Shown here piece after piece: positions 16,662 to 25,186 of a stretch of 64,000 nt of DNA. Made by a program: the position numbers and the translations under genes. This stretch comes from an uncultured Clostridia bacterium. Lineage in GTDB: Bacteria; Bacillota; Clostridia; Oscillospirales; Oscillospiraceae. The notes under the pieces are model-generated. The model saw nothing but the letters and a program-made list of their open reading frames with translations, was not told the DNA's origin and did no database searches. The stretch covers positions 248,001 through 312,000 of the forward strand of contig CAMCKD010000001.1 in NCBI GenBank assembly GCA_945875335.1, in the 5' to 3' direction. Every line of letters begins with the position of its first letter. The stretch's first letter is position 1.

Positions 16662-17267
16662 TTACTCCTGCCCAAACGTCATTTCAGACCGATTTTTCCC
16701 CTCCTTGAATTGATTCCTTACGGTGATAGATCCATCATTATTCAGCACGAACCACAGCATATCAGGATAGATCGGTCTGGAATACCCAGATTTCCACGCA
16801 TCATAAACCTGGCAAGCCAACAGATATGTAGAATCCAGATAATACGCATCTTCTTTATATCCCTGCCATTGGTTCGGTCTATTGATTTCATCAATCAAAG
16901 ATTTTCCGTAGCCATTCCGGTTGTCCTCAGTCCGGTTGATTGCAACCCACATGATGATTTTTTTCACATCATCACTTCTATGCCCTCCTACACTATCTGC
17001 AAGTCTGGCAAGTGCAATGATGTTCTTTTCATCATAACTGGGTTCAACTGGCTCAGTGTCCTCAAACCCATATGTTTCTGCAATGGCAGCTTCGTGTTCC
17101 ATGATATTGGTCATAGGTGCCTCTTTTGCTCCACCATGATTATATAACAAGAACCCGAGTATCAGGATAATAGGTAAATAAATCCGAATGTCCCAATACC
17201 AATTCACTCTTCGTAATAGGACGATACCATTTTTCTTGCGGAACTTGCCTTGAGATTTTACCATCAT
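16662..17267 (-). CDS. Membrane-anchored SleB-like cell-wall hydrolase
   Basis: 201 aa with one membrane helix (about 27-44) and an extracytoplasmic domain beginning IIALARLADSVGG and ending near WFVLNNDGSITVRNQF. Layout and conserved WVAINR resemble SleB/CwlJ hydrolases. However, the usual catalytic-region Glu-Ala is replaced by Asp-Ser, so activity is uncertain. It is apart from the main lysis genes. Confidence 0.55.
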   Translation of the reverse strand: MMVKSQGKFRKKNGIVLLRRVNWYWDIRIYLPIILILGFLLYNHGGAKEAPMTNIMEHEAAIAETYGFEDTEPVEPSYDEKNIIALARLADSVGGHRSDDVKKIIMWVAINRTEDNRNGYGKSLIDEINRPNQWQGYKEDAYYLDSTYLLACQVYDAWKSGYSRPIYPDMLWFVLNNDGSITVRNQFKEGKNRSEMTFGQE

Positions 17268-17269
17268 AT

Positions 17270-17434
17270 TTACGCCCCCATTTCCATAGTTTTCTGAATT
17301 GCGGAAATCGCAATCTCACATACATCGATAGTCCGCTGCCACTCTTCCGTCATGGCACATCCGTTAATTTTGGGTCCCATCAAACACAGCCGAATTTCTT
17401 CTTCCAAATACCCGATTGCTTCTTGCTTTGTCAT
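17270..17434 (-). CDS. Small phage protein
   Basis: 54 aa beginning MTKQEAIGYLEEEIRLC. Its ATG overlaps the stop of the upstream gene (ATGA), showing translational coupling. Acidic and helical, not recognised. Confidence 0.6.
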   Translation of the reverse strand: MTKQEAIGYLEEEIRLCLMGPKINGCAMTEEWQRTIDVCEIAISAIQKTMEMGA

Positions 17435-17619
17435 TTCATTTCCTCCTGTTTAGATATTTTACGTCTAATCAGCTCGACTAAGTTTTCACAGACATCAATG
17501 CAGTCATCCCATCCATTTACATACGGGTCGTACTGTGGATATTGAATGTTATTCAATTTCACAACGCTATCCCTGGAAGCATTTAGCTGTTCCAGAAGTT
17601 CATCCAGGTACTTTATCAT
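17431..17619 (-). CDS. Small phage protein
   Basis: 62 aa, acidic and probably helical (MIKYLDELLEQLNASRD). It overlaps the next gene by four bases and the previous by four, in an operon of very small genes. No function recognised. Confidence 0.6.
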   Translation of the reverse strand: MIKYLDELLEQLNASRDSVVKLNNIQYPQYDPYVNGWDDCIDVCENLVELIRRKISKQEEMK

Positions 17620-17873
17620 AATTTGATACCTGAGGCAGATTCGTTAATTCCTCCATGCTTCGTGAGCATGGCATCTACAATAGGAATCGGAACATAGGTG
17701 TAGCGGAGATTCACACGAACCTTATCGCCGCATTTAATCTCATTCCCTTTTCTATCCAAAAGGCCGGTTGGAAGTCCGATTTGTTCCATCTTACTCCGTG
17801 GCGTAGGTTTCCATTTTCTGTCTCTGCGCCTTCCTGTTTTAAGATTGGATTTATGTATGGTTTTTCCGTTCAT
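17616..17873 (-). CDS. Small basic phage protein
   Basis: 85 aa from the ATG at 17873, which has GGAGAAG. The N-terminus is Lys/Arg-rich, followed by GLLDRKGNEIKCGDKVRV, a pattern of small beta-barrel YopX-like or KOW-like phage proteins. Function unknown. Confidence 0.55.
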   Translation of the reverse strand: MNGKTIHKSNLKTGRRRDRKWKPTPRSKMEQIGLPTGLLDRKGNEIKCGDKVRVNLRYTYVPIPIVDAMLTKHGGINESASGIKL

Positions 17874-18075
17874 ATTCAATCTTCTCCACGCTGTCAAACC
17901 CTGTTTCTGTGATTCTGTTCCCGTGTGCATCCTCCAGGTCATATCCTCTTTCAGATATATTTACAATGCAGACCAATGTTCCCTTTTCAAAATATCCGGC
18001 GTAGCTGTCCACCTTGCGGCTCGTAAGTACAATATCACCCGCCTGAAAACCATTATCATGCTTAATGTATGCCAT
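17851..18075 (-). CDS. Small phage protein
   Basis: 74 aa. It contains GDIVLTSRKVDSYAGYFEKGTLV, probably a small beta-barrel. It overlaps the next gene's start by 23 bp. Not recognised. Confidence 0.6.
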   Translation of the reverse strand: MAYIKHDNGFQAGDIVLTSRKVDSYAGYFEKGTLVCIVNISERGYDLEDAHGNRITETGFDSVEKIEYERKNHT

Positions 18076-18087
18076 ATATTTTCCTCC

Positions 18088-18321
18088 TTACCGCCAGCAT
18101 CCACACACGATTGTATTGTTGGGTGCTTTTCTGTTTATCCTCGTAAATCTGATTTCTTTTTCCGTGTCCTCATCGTTGGCACGGTAGACAGCCATTGTAT
18201 CAATCACCTGAAAATAGTTGTTACATTTTCCGCTTGCCAACCTTTTCAGAGCCGGGAAAGAGTTCGCACAAACTTTTCCGACATAAATATCACCGGCATA
18301 TATTTTCGCTGCAAACTTCAT
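18088..18321 (-). CDS. Small phage protein
   Basis: 77 aa beginning MKFAAKIYAGDIYVGKV, with a Cys pair near the end (CGCWR). Good ribosome site. Not recognised. Confidence 0.55.
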   Translation of the reverse strand: MKFAAKIYAGDIYVGKVCANSFPALKRLASGKCNNYFQVIDTMAVYRANDEDTEKEIRFTRINRKAPNNTIVCGCWR

Positions 18322-18330
18322 ACTTTCCTC

Positions 18331-18399
18331 CTACTTATTCGGATTATTACGAAAGAATCCCATTTCTTCTAGGGATTCAATAACCGTTCTCAGTTTCAT
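18331..18399 (-). CDS. Possible 22-aa micropeptide
   Basis: ATG with GGAGG at ideal spacing, then 22 codons (MKLRTVIESLEEMGFF start) in the gap between two phage genes. It may be a real micropeptide or chance. Confidence 0.35.
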   Translation of the reverse strand: MKLRTVIESLEEMGFFRNNPNK

Positions 18400-18411
18400 A
18401 TTTTCCTCCCA

Positions 18412-18741
18412 TTATTTGATGATGCTGTCAAAGAACCTACGCAGCGGAGTAGAATCATCCTCACAGATAATCAGTTCCATGTTGCATCTCTGGCAAATTT
18501 TCCTGAATGTGCTGGATTTGAAAAACTTCTTATCCTGGCAATCCAGTTCATATTCACTGAAATATCCATCAGTAGTTTGATAGCTTTTTGTTGCACCAGA
18601 CCAGATAGACAATTCCCTCATAAACTGATTAAAGAATTGGTTGTTTCCAGAACAATATGCAAAATATCCATAACCATGAGGCAAGGTGATGGAATCTTTC
18701 GTTGCAGGATTTCCCTGAATATCAATAATGATTTTCCCCAT
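18412..18741 (-). CDS. Hypothetical phage protein
   Basis: 109 aa. It contains a CxxC pair (ICQRCNMELIIC) and an aromatic-rich middle. No family recognised. Transcribed with the surrounding small genes. Confidence 0.55.
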   Translation of the reverse strand: MGKIIIDIQGNPATKDSITLPHGYGYFAYCSGNNQFFNQFMRELSIWSGATKSYQTTDGYFSEYELDCQDKKFFKSSTFRKICQRCNMELIICEDDSTPLRRFFDSIIK

Positions 18742-18904
18742 AATGTCCTCCTTACCATTTACTATACTTTTTCATCAATGGCTCTCCAGTCAATTCATGC
18801 TTTTTTCAAACAAATCCAAACCAGGAACAAAAACCAAAACCATCACAACAACCATCCAAAAATACACATTCACATTCATTCTCAATTTCCTTTTCTTTAT
18901 TTAC

Positions 18905-19069
18905 TCAGTTGCAGTATCTTCTCCATGCGGCATATGCCGTTGCTCTTGTCTTGTGGTTGCTGTCTTTAACCTTCTGTCCCCACTGATTCCGAATGACAAG
19001 TTGCGCTGTCCCATCTTTTTTATCTGTGATGGAAGCTGTTACACCATAATCCTTGTAAAAAGTTTTCAT
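18905..19069 (-). CDS. Small basic phage protein
   Basis: 54 aa (MKTFYKDYGVTASITDKKDG start) with GGAGG before the ATG, ending in an Arg/Lys-rich helix (TRATAYAAWRRYCN). Not recognised, but start, length and codon pattern fit its neighbours. Confidence 0.6.
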   Translation of the reverse strand: MKTFYKDYGVTASITDKKDGTAQLVIRNQWGQKVKDSNHKTRATAYAAWRRYCN

Positions 19070-19102
19070 CTTATTACCTCCATTCTAAATCAGAATTGTT
19101 GC

Positions 19103-19252
19103 TTAGTTCTGGTACTTGTAAATGAGTGGTGTTGCTTTCATAATATCATTCATGGTCTGAGCATATTCAATCGCTTCAGATTCTGTTTTGAACTCAGCAA
19201 CTCCAACAGTTCTGTTCGTGAAAATGTTTATTTCCTTGACAATGTAAGTCAT
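19103..19252 (-). CDS. Small phage protein
   Basis: 49 aa (MTYIVKEINIFTNRTVGVA start). The beta-strand plus helix pattern (FKTESEAIEYAQTMN) is common in tiny phage proteins of unknown role. GAGAGG precedes the ATG. Confidence 0.55.
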   Translation of the reverse strand: MTYIVKEINIFTNRTVGVAEFKTESEAIEYAQTMNDIMKATPLIYKYQN

Positions 19253-19281
19253 ACTATTACCTCTCAGTCATAGCATTTTTA

Positions 19282-19431
19282 TCAGAACGATTCTGCAATA
19301 GTAGCACCTGTATTAAAGTCATACAGCCCACAAAACTCGCAGAAATTACATTCCTCTTCGTATACTTCCAATGCAGTTTCAAGGTCATAAAACACTCTGC
19401 TCATCCCGAAGGCATTTCTTATAACATACAT
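19282..19431 (-). CDS. Small Cys-containing phage protein
   Basis: 49 aa with CNFCEFC, a possible metal site. Between two other short genes with normal spacing. Not recognised. Confidence 0.5.
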   Translation of the reverse strand: MYVIRNAFGMSRVFYDLETALEVYEEECNFCEFCGLYDFNTGATIAESF

Positions 19432-19458
19432 AATTCATTCTCCTTTCTGGTTGGCCTG

Positions 19459-19695
19459 TTATAACAGGAAGTAGGCATAGAGGTATTTTTCAAACTGCTG
19501 CTGGGTTAGGGTATTGGATTCTACCATCTCAAGAAATTGCTTCAAACTGTTTACATTGTCTAATGCATTCTGCTTATCGGAAGGGCTCTCGCAGAAAACT
19601 GATTCTGAAAATTCTATCCAGTGGGAGATTTCTTTTTGGATTGCTGGAATCCATTCTTCTTTGTTGATGCTGATAACATTTGCGTTCTTTCCCAT
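19459..19695 (-). CDS. Small phage protein
   Basis: 78 aa from the ATG at 19695 (MGKNANVISINKEEW), with AAGGAG. Acidic, helical. Second gene after the promoter at 20128-20156. Not recognised. Confidence 0.6.
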   Translation of the reverse strand: MGKNANVISINKEEWIPAIQKEISHWIEFSESVFCESPSDKQNALDNVNSLKQFLEMVESNTLTQQQFEKYLYAYFLL

Positions 19696-19726
19696 TGTTC
19701 TTTCTCCTTCCCTGTAGCTACTCTGT

Positions 19727-20056
19727 TTAACGAACCCAATCAAAATGAACTTCAAAGCATTCAAATGTCTTACAGTCCACACGGTTCAGGTGGTGGTTGG
19801 TGTCCCAACTTCCGGTTCCGGCTGCGTAGAACCCGCCATGCCCATAATTTCGGGCAACCGGGCGGTATTCGGTTCCTTTGGTTCCGGGAACCAACTGATA
19901 AATGGTGGTGCAATAAAGGTTGTCATCACCAGCAAGGATATTGGCTGTTTCAGCCATTGCATCCAGCAATTTGGTGCTTGTCAATCTGATATACGCATCT
20001 TCATGGTTATGTCCAGCCTTATGGTCAGTATTCACAACATACTTAGCAGCTTTCAT
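19727..20056 (-). CDS. Hypothetical phage protein
   Basis: 109 aa from the ATG at 20056, which has GAGGAAG. It contains DTNHHLNRVDCKTFECFEV near the end. First gene of the operon that runs towards the tRNA and Cas12f region. No function recognised. Confidence 0.6.
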   Translation of the reverse strand: MKAAKYVVNTDHKAGHNHEDAYIRLTSTKLLDAMAETANILAGDDNLYCTTIYQLVPGTKGTEYRPVARNYGHGGFYAAGTGSWDTNHHLNRVDCKTFECFEVHFDWVR

Positions 20057-20073
20057 GTTATCTTCCTCGCTTT

Positions 20074-20086
20074 TCCATCTGGTTAA
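20074..20086 (-). promoter_or_regulatory. TTAACCAGATGGA leader element
   Basis: Exact TTAACCAGATGGA on the minus strand, 42 nt below the -10 box. The hairpin GTGGTC/GACCAC lies between promoter and element. Confidence 0.65.
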
Positions 20087-20127
20087 GTCCTGCACATTTT
20101 TTTGTGGTCCCTCTTGACCACGCTGGT

Positions 20128-20156
20128 ATTATACCACATATTTTCATTTTTGTCAA
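20128..20156 (-). promoter_or_regulatory. Sigma-A promoter with extended -10
   Basis: Minus strand TTGACA (20156-20151), 17 bp, TATAAT (20133-20128) preceded by TGTGG. It drives the accessory operon downstream of the lysis genes. Confidence 0.85.
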
Positions 20157-20177
20157 TATCTAATTATGTATATCAAG

Positions 20178-20220
20178 AATAAAAGAAAAGCCCCACCCAG
20201 ACATATTGTCCAGGTGGGGC
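20178..20220 (-). terminator. Terminator after the endolysin gene
   Basis: Minus strand GCCCCACCTGGAC pairs with the complementary GTCTGGGTGGGGC-like arm (20190-20220) and is followed by TTTTCTTTT. It closes the late operon. A second hairpin (AGTGCCCT/AGGGCACT, about 20229-20273) lies between it and the gene. Confidence 0.85.
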
Positions 20221-20319
20221 AAGAATAGAGTGCCCTACAAATGAACCATTGTTGCTTTATGGCCCAGGGCACTATGACTTTCCGGCTGGAGGTATTGAGC
20301 CGGAACTAACATCAAATTG

Positions 20320-21759
20320 TTATCCCAAATAATCAAGGCATACCCATCCACCTTCTGAAATCCGTCCCCATCCATCTTTCTCTTCCAAAACGGTACAGGC
20401 AGTTCCTTTCTGGAGCTGCTTCAGAATGGGGTTATTGGTTCCAGGTGCTTCTCTCACATTCAAGAGGGTAGCTTTCACAGACCTCAAATATGGAGGCTGG
20501 TTGACTAATTCCTTGATGTCTTCAATATTTCTGTTAGAGAATTTCTGATAATATCCATCCCCAAAGGATGCTCTTTTTTGTCTGACTGCCTCGCTGGTAT
20601 CTGCCGGACACTCAAACCGGAGCAAAACAACATCAGATGCCTGTCTAACAGAGGTAGCGGTTTTCAGGGCTTGAAGCACCGCTGTGAATCGAGTTTCCAA
20701 TTCAGACATCAAGAACTCTGCTTGCATCTTCCTGTTTCCAATAGATGCTTTCTTTGACTGAGCAAACGATAGCAGATTTTTCTTACGGGTGCTGTCAGTC
20801 CATTGGGCAAGGCCATACCCGGCATAGTCGCTGCCAAAGTTCTTGTATGTTCCATTGTCAACTGCATCTGTATAGCTCTTGCTGGTATGTCCGAGACGTG
20901 TTCTTTTCGACATTTCCAGATTCGCCGCAATCAGGTTGCTTTCTGCGTTCAGATTTGCAAGCAGACCGGATACGCCATAAGCATTTCCAATCTTCTCAAT
21001 GAAAAACTTCCACAAAAATTCCGGGGAACTGGAATAATCCGCAGTTGCGTACTCAGATGGTGAAGTCTGTCCAGTCGATGATGCGGCTGCATCTTTCACA
21101 GGAATTGTGAGCCTTTGCCCGGGATAAATCATATACGGAGACTTAATTCCATTTGCATCTGCAATGGTTTTGTACGTCTGTCCCTGGTACTTTGCAGCTA
21201 TCTTAGCAAGAGTATCACCACTCTTTACAATGTAGACAACTCCAGTCTCAGCAGGTTTTTGGTCATTAACTGGCGCAGAACTGGATGAAGTGTCAGACTT
21301 TCCATATCCAGCACAGGCAGCAGCTCCACCAAAGGTTGTCCGACTCTGCTGTGCATGACCATACCAGAACGACTTGTATGTCCGTGTGTCGATGTGAACA
21401 AAGTTTCCATCAGTACCTTCGTAAAGGCCGATTCCAAGGACTCCAATGCTCTCGGCATATGCAGCAACCGCTTTCGGCGGTATGCCCTCTACAACAATAT
21501 CAGCAGCCATGCCACGGGTATGGTAGGAGCCAACTGCACCGTTCACGCTTCGGTTGTAGCTTTCGCATCGATAGGCGCTGGTGATTGTGACTTTTCTCCC
21601 GAAATGGTTCCGAATCTTCTGGAGATATTGCCAAAGCAGTTCATCAATCAGAATTGTTGTACAAGTGCATCCTCTTCCAAGGCCGCATCTGAACTCGTCA
21701 GAATCAAAATTCTCACTTAGCTTCTCAGGTTTTCCTTTCAGGTATGTTTTTACAGCCAT
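20320..21759 (-). CDS. Modular endolysin: M15 peptidase, LysM, lysozyme-like, SH3
   Basis: 479 aa. Residues 10-140 are an M15-type carboxypeptidase, with SAYRCESYN, SYHTRGMAADI and FVHIDTR supplying the zinc ligands. Residues 175-220 are a LysM motif (VKSGDTLAKIAAKYQG). Residues 235-400 are a phage tail-lysozyme-type muramidase (GLLANLNAESNL, GYGLAQWT). The C-terminus is an SH3b-like wall-binding domain (LLNVREAPGTNNPIL). Two catalytic domains that cut different peptidoglycan bonds in one protein is unusually elaborate. No signal peptide, so export relies on the holin. Confidence 0.85.
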   Translation of the reverse strand: MAVKTYLKGKPEKLSENFDSDEFRCGLGRGCTCTTILIDELLWQYLQKIRNHFGRKVTITSAYRCESYNRSVNGAVGSYHTRGMAADIVVEGIPPKAVAAYAESIGVLGIGLYEGTDGNFVHIDTRTYKSFWYGHAQQSRTTFGGAAACAGYGKSDTSSSSAPVNDQKPAETGVVYIVKSGDTLAKIAAKYQGQTYKTIADANGIKSPYMIYPGQRLTIPVKDAAASSTGQTSPSEYATADYSSSPEFLWKFFIEKIGNAYGVSGLLANLNAESNLIAANLEMSKRTRLGHTSKSYTDAVDNGTYKNFGSDYAGYGLAQWTDSTRKKNLLSFAQSKKASIGNRKMQAEFLMSELETRFTAVLQALKTATSVRQASDVVLLRFECPADTSEAVRQKRASFGDGYYQKFSNRNIEDIKELVNQPPYLRSVKATLLNVREAPGTNNPILKQLQKGTACTVLEEKDGWGRISEGGWVCLDYLG

Positions 21760-21772
21760 GTTTCATCCCTCT

Positions 21773-22054
21773 TTATCCGGCAGCTATATCTTCTGTTATT
21801 TCAGGTTCTTTTTTCTCTTTCTTTGTATCAGTGCATTTTATCAGCCCCAACACACCAGCCTCGCCTCCTGCAAACGTAAAAAACGAAACAATGAGTGTAT
21901 CAGGAACTCCACCAAATTTTGCATATACAAATGTCATGGCGGCGGTGAAAACGAACACCGCCGCCAAAACGGACACAATGATAATTTTTGAGAACTTTAC
22001 GGGGTCTTTACGGCGTTTGACACGCTTCTTGTGTACTTCCTTCTCCAAACTCAT
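21773..22054 (-). CDS. Small lysis-cassette membrane protein
   Basis: 93 aa from the ATG at 22054 (MSLEKEVHKKR, with GGAGG). The basic N-terminus is followed by two hydrophobic segments (about 25-45 and 52-72). It overlaps the holin gene and precedes the endolysin gene, so it may be a second holin or a regulator of lysis. Confidence 0.55.
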   Translation of the reverse strand: MSLEKEVHKKRVKRRKDPVKFSKIIIVSVLAAVFVFTAAMTFVYAKFGGVPDTLIVSFFTFAGGEAGVLGLIKCTDTKKEKKEPEITEDIAAG

Positions 22055-22415
22055 GCAGAATTTCCTCCAAATCAAACTCTTCGTCTTCTCCTGTGGAATC
22101 TTCTACCAGATACTGCATCATTTCATCCTTCAGAATATCCAGCTCCTGCACTGCGGATTCCATCAGTGCTAAGGTAATATCATTCACAGGAATATGGAAC
22201 ATTTTCATCAGAGACAAAACATAGTTTTTCTTTCCAGGCTTCTCGATGTTCCCTGCCTCAGCCTGTTTCTCAGCAGCCTGGACAAACTTCTTAATGACAG
22301 AATACCAAATCTGCTGCTTTGCCCAAGGCAAAATGTAATAGGTCAGCAGCAAGCCAATGGCGTAAAACACCAGCTTCATAACCAGGGGAATGATTTCCAA
22401 CAGTTGTTCTTTCAT
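22008..22415 (-). CDS. Holin, LLH family
   Basis: 135 aa with one N-terminal membrane helix (about 7-28), a conserved VQAAEKQA helix and a very acidic C-terminus. This is the layout of LLH-type holins that form membrane lesions at lysis. It is placed directly before the endolysin. Confidence 0.75.
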   Translation of the reverse strand: MKEQLLEIIPLVMKLVFYAIGLLLTYYILPWAKQQIWYSVIKKFVQAAEKQAEAGNIEKPGKKNYVLSLMKMFHIPVNDITLALMESAVQELDILKDEMMQYLVEDSTGEDEEFDLEEILHEFGEGSTQEACQTP

Positions 22416-22436
22416 AATTTTCCGTCCTTTCCTTTT

Positions 22437-22892
22437 TTACAAAAATTCGTGGTTTTCCATACACCTGTTATATATTGCTTCAATTCGTTGCGTGGCAATG
22501 ACCGTCTTTTCATTTCTGAAGTTTGGGTGCTCCTTGCAGTAAATCTCATAGGAGGTAATATCATCCAGGACATTATCGAACGATTCCTTGCTATGCTTGT
22601 CCCCCCGATATACTTCATCCGCAAATCTTAGAATCCGTACCCTAGCATTTTTTACATCGCTCTCTTTTGTCTCGTGTTTCATGCTGTCGAGTTCTTTTCT
22701 CATTTTCTCAACTTTTCCATCCAGGAGATTGATGTCCTTTTTTAATCCAAAGGTAAGGGCATTTCCAATCCAGCCAAGCAAAGCCGACCAGGGATTGATT
22801 TTGATTTTCGATACTTCGATAAGTGACAGCAAAACAAAAATCAGAATCTTCCAATTTGACAATGCTGCCTCCATGATTTTATCAAGTGTCAT
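22437..22892 (-). CDS. Phage membrane protein near lysis genes
   Basis: 151 aa. N-terminal membrane helix, then the conserved INPWSALLGWIGNAL, a coiled segment (KVEKMRKELDSMKHE) and a helical C-terminal domain. Similar proteins sit beside holins in many Firmicute prophages; their role is unknown. Confidence 0.6.
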   Translation of the reverse strand: MTLDKIMEAALSNWKILIFVLLSLIEVSKIKINPWSALLGWIGNALTFGLKKDINLLDGKVEKMRKELDSMKHETKESDVKNARVRILRFADEVYRGDKHSKESFDNVLDDITSYEIYCKEHPNFRNEKTVIATQRIEAIYNRCMENHEFL

Positions 22893-22996
22893 TTTTTACA
22901 TTCTCCTTGCTCCGTTATTGTCTCTTTTCTAACAAATATTTCCTCAGCCAGAATAAAGAATCATCCCCCTGCATGTACATACAGGAGGATATTTGT

Positions 22997-25186
22997 TCAA
23001 TATGAGACTTTCCAATCACCTACGAAATCGATGGTTGTATCATGGTCATATTCAGACTCTTCATCAGTCCCATCTTTTATGAATGTGATTTCCGAAGTAG
23101 TCCTATTGATAACTATATAATTAACAAATCTTCCAGGTTTACTAGAACTGTAATAGTAGTTGCCAAGCCCGCCGCTTGTTGCAACTAAACTAATGTACTG
23201 AATACCGTTTACAACATTCCTTGTATCGTAATGTGTATGGCCCGATATGTAAGCAATAACTTTGTTAGATTTATTCCCGGAGTAATCAAAAGTAACACTA
23301 CTTTCAAAGTCCTTTGTGGTATTTGTTATAGTGCCACTATTATTTGACGCATATGCTTCAATTATATCCATCATCATTTTTCCGCCATATGTAGACTTCA
23401 TAAATCTTGATGGATTGTGGTGAGAGATAAACAGGACCTGCCAGCCTGACTCATTAAAATAAAGATGGTCGGCAACGAAATTTAGTTGCTCATTTCGGAA
23501 TCCAGAAATCTGTATCGCAGGATATTGTAACGTATTATTCTCTTCATCTAATGTTGTTGGAACATCGCATGAATTCAGAATGAAAACTCTTATTTTTCTG
23601 TTTTTGATGTCAAAATACCCATAGCCTTTTTCAAGGTAATCAACATTTCGTTCAATGTCATTATACCTCTCTGACAGTAAAGAATTCCATCTCTCAATGT
23701 CATTCACATATCCATTTACGTAATCCGTGTGCATTGAGTTGTCATCGTGATTGCCTTGTACTATTGCTATCGGGACATTACGTTCCAACTGTTCTATCAT
23801 CATCTTTAGGCCACATAACGTATTTATCGCAACTGTTTTTACGGTTTGTGCGCTATTGCAAAGATAATCTCCACCAAACACTGTCAAATCAATATCGCAT
23901 AGTTCACAAATCTTATTGTATCTCGTTAGCATCGTGCGGAGATAAGTATTACTCTTATACGCTGCATCTGGAGTGTTTCCAAGCCCAAGATGTAAATCTG
24001 TCGGAAAACATATAACAGCTGAGTTCGGATACTTCTTCTTGATGTCATTGATGGTTGCGGCTGTTGTATTATACTCATATATATCAGCATTACTCAAATC
24101 ATCATTCAACTTATTTCCGCTACCGCTCGTTTCTATCACAGAAGTTATTATTTGCGAGACAATATCAGCTGTCAGCGTAATTGTTGTATCAGATAAGGTT
24201 ACGCCACCTTCTTTGTATACTGAAATCCTATAATAATAACCTTGCTTAGCTTTTACTACATCCCCATCTCTCACCCATCCAGATTTCCCTACGAATCTAT
24301 AAGAATCTCCATCTTTGGTATAATGGAAAAAATCGACAAGTACACCGCTGGCAGTCGAAACAGCAAAGTAGTTATCAGTCCCAGATATATAACGATAGCC
24401 TACAGACCTTCCGTAACTTGAAGTGCTTAACGATGTATCAAATCCTGTTTCATAGCTGATTTCGCCGTACTCCAAATCACCGAAGAAATCAGTATTATAG
24501 TTAACAATTATGTTTGCTTTTGCTTGGGATAACTCATCTACAGCAGACTCAATTGCATCAATTCTTATACTGTTTCGCTCAATCTGTGATGTTTTGCTAT
24601 TTATTTGAGATAATTCTTCTTCCATTTGAGTCTGTCTCTTCTCAAGAGACACAAGTGGTACATACTCGGCTTTTACTGTTTCATTAAACGCATTGATTAA
24701 CTCTTGTGTCCATTTGGCATAATTGTTTTCTCGGACTTTTAGTATCATGTATGTTCCACGCTGGATACTGATTGTTGACACAGACTTCCATTCACTATCG
24801 CAACCGATATAGTTTCCATCTTTATCATAATTATACCGGGCATATTTATATTTTGCTGTATTCAGAAATGTAATCTTGATGTCTTGTTCTGCATATATCT
24901 TATTTGATACCAACCTCATTGATTGGCTATCCCCAGTAGGATTTCCTGTGTTATTATCAACAACGCCAATAGACCAACTAATAGACACAGGCCCAATTTC
25001 CTCGTCGCCGTAAACGTGAGACTTTATATCCGCGAACTCTTTGGAACTTTCCAAGATTTGAGAGGTATCCAACTCACCATCATTGATTACTTTTTTCAGT
25101 TGAGAAAAAACCTGTTCATCAGTAGCTGGATGAGATAAAACCCGTGTAATCAGTTTCCCTTCTTTTGTCATCAATCGGTATCCCAC
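22997..25186 (-). CDS. Tail spike/fibre protein with metallophosphoesterase domain
   Basis: 729 aa, GTG start overlapping the previous stop (TAGTG), GGAGG ahead. The N-terminal 350 residues are beta-rich with a coiled stretch (QMEEELSQINSKTSQIERN). The C-terminal half is a calcineurin-like phosphoesterase with all metal motifs: PTDLHLG, FGGDYL, VQGNHDD, ISHHNPS and ISGHTH. It probably degrades a phosphodiester polymer on the host surface, such as teichoic acid, during adsorption. The substrate is inference. Confidence 0.8.
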   Translation of the reverse strand: MGYRLMTKEGKLITRVLSHPATDEQVFSQLKKVINDGELDTSQILESSKEFADIKSHVYGDEEIGPVSISWSIGVVDNNTGNPTGDSQSMRLVSNKIYAEQDIKITFLNTAKYKYARYNYDKDGNYIGCDSEWKSVSTISIQRGTYMILKVRENNYAKWTQELINAFNETVKAEYVPLVSLEKRQTQMEEELSQINSKTSQIERNSIRIDAIESAVDELSQAKANIIVNYNTDFFGDLEYGEISYETGFDTSLSTSSYGRSVGYRYISGTDNYFAVSTASGVLVDFFHYTKDGDSYRFVGKSGWVRDGDVVKAKQGYYYRISVYKEGGVTLSDTTITLTADIVSQIITSVIETSGSGNKLNDDLSNADIYEYNTTAATINDIKKKYPNSAVICFPTDLHLGLGNTPDAAYKSNTYLRTMLTRYNKICELCDIDLTVFGGDYLCNSAQTVKTVAINTLCGLKMMIEQLERNVPIAIVQGNHDDNSMHTDYVNGYVNDIERWNSLLSERYNDIERNVDYLEKGYGYFDIKNRKIRVFILNSCDVPTTLDEENNTLQYPAIQISGFRNEQLNFVADHLYFNESGWQVLFISHHNPSRFMKSTYGGKMMMDIIEAYASNNSGTITNTTKDFESSVTFDYSGNKSNKVIAYISGHTHYDTRNVVNGIQYISLVATSGGLGNYYYSSSKPGRFVNYIVINRTTSEITFIKDGTDEESEYDHDTTIDFVGDWKVSY

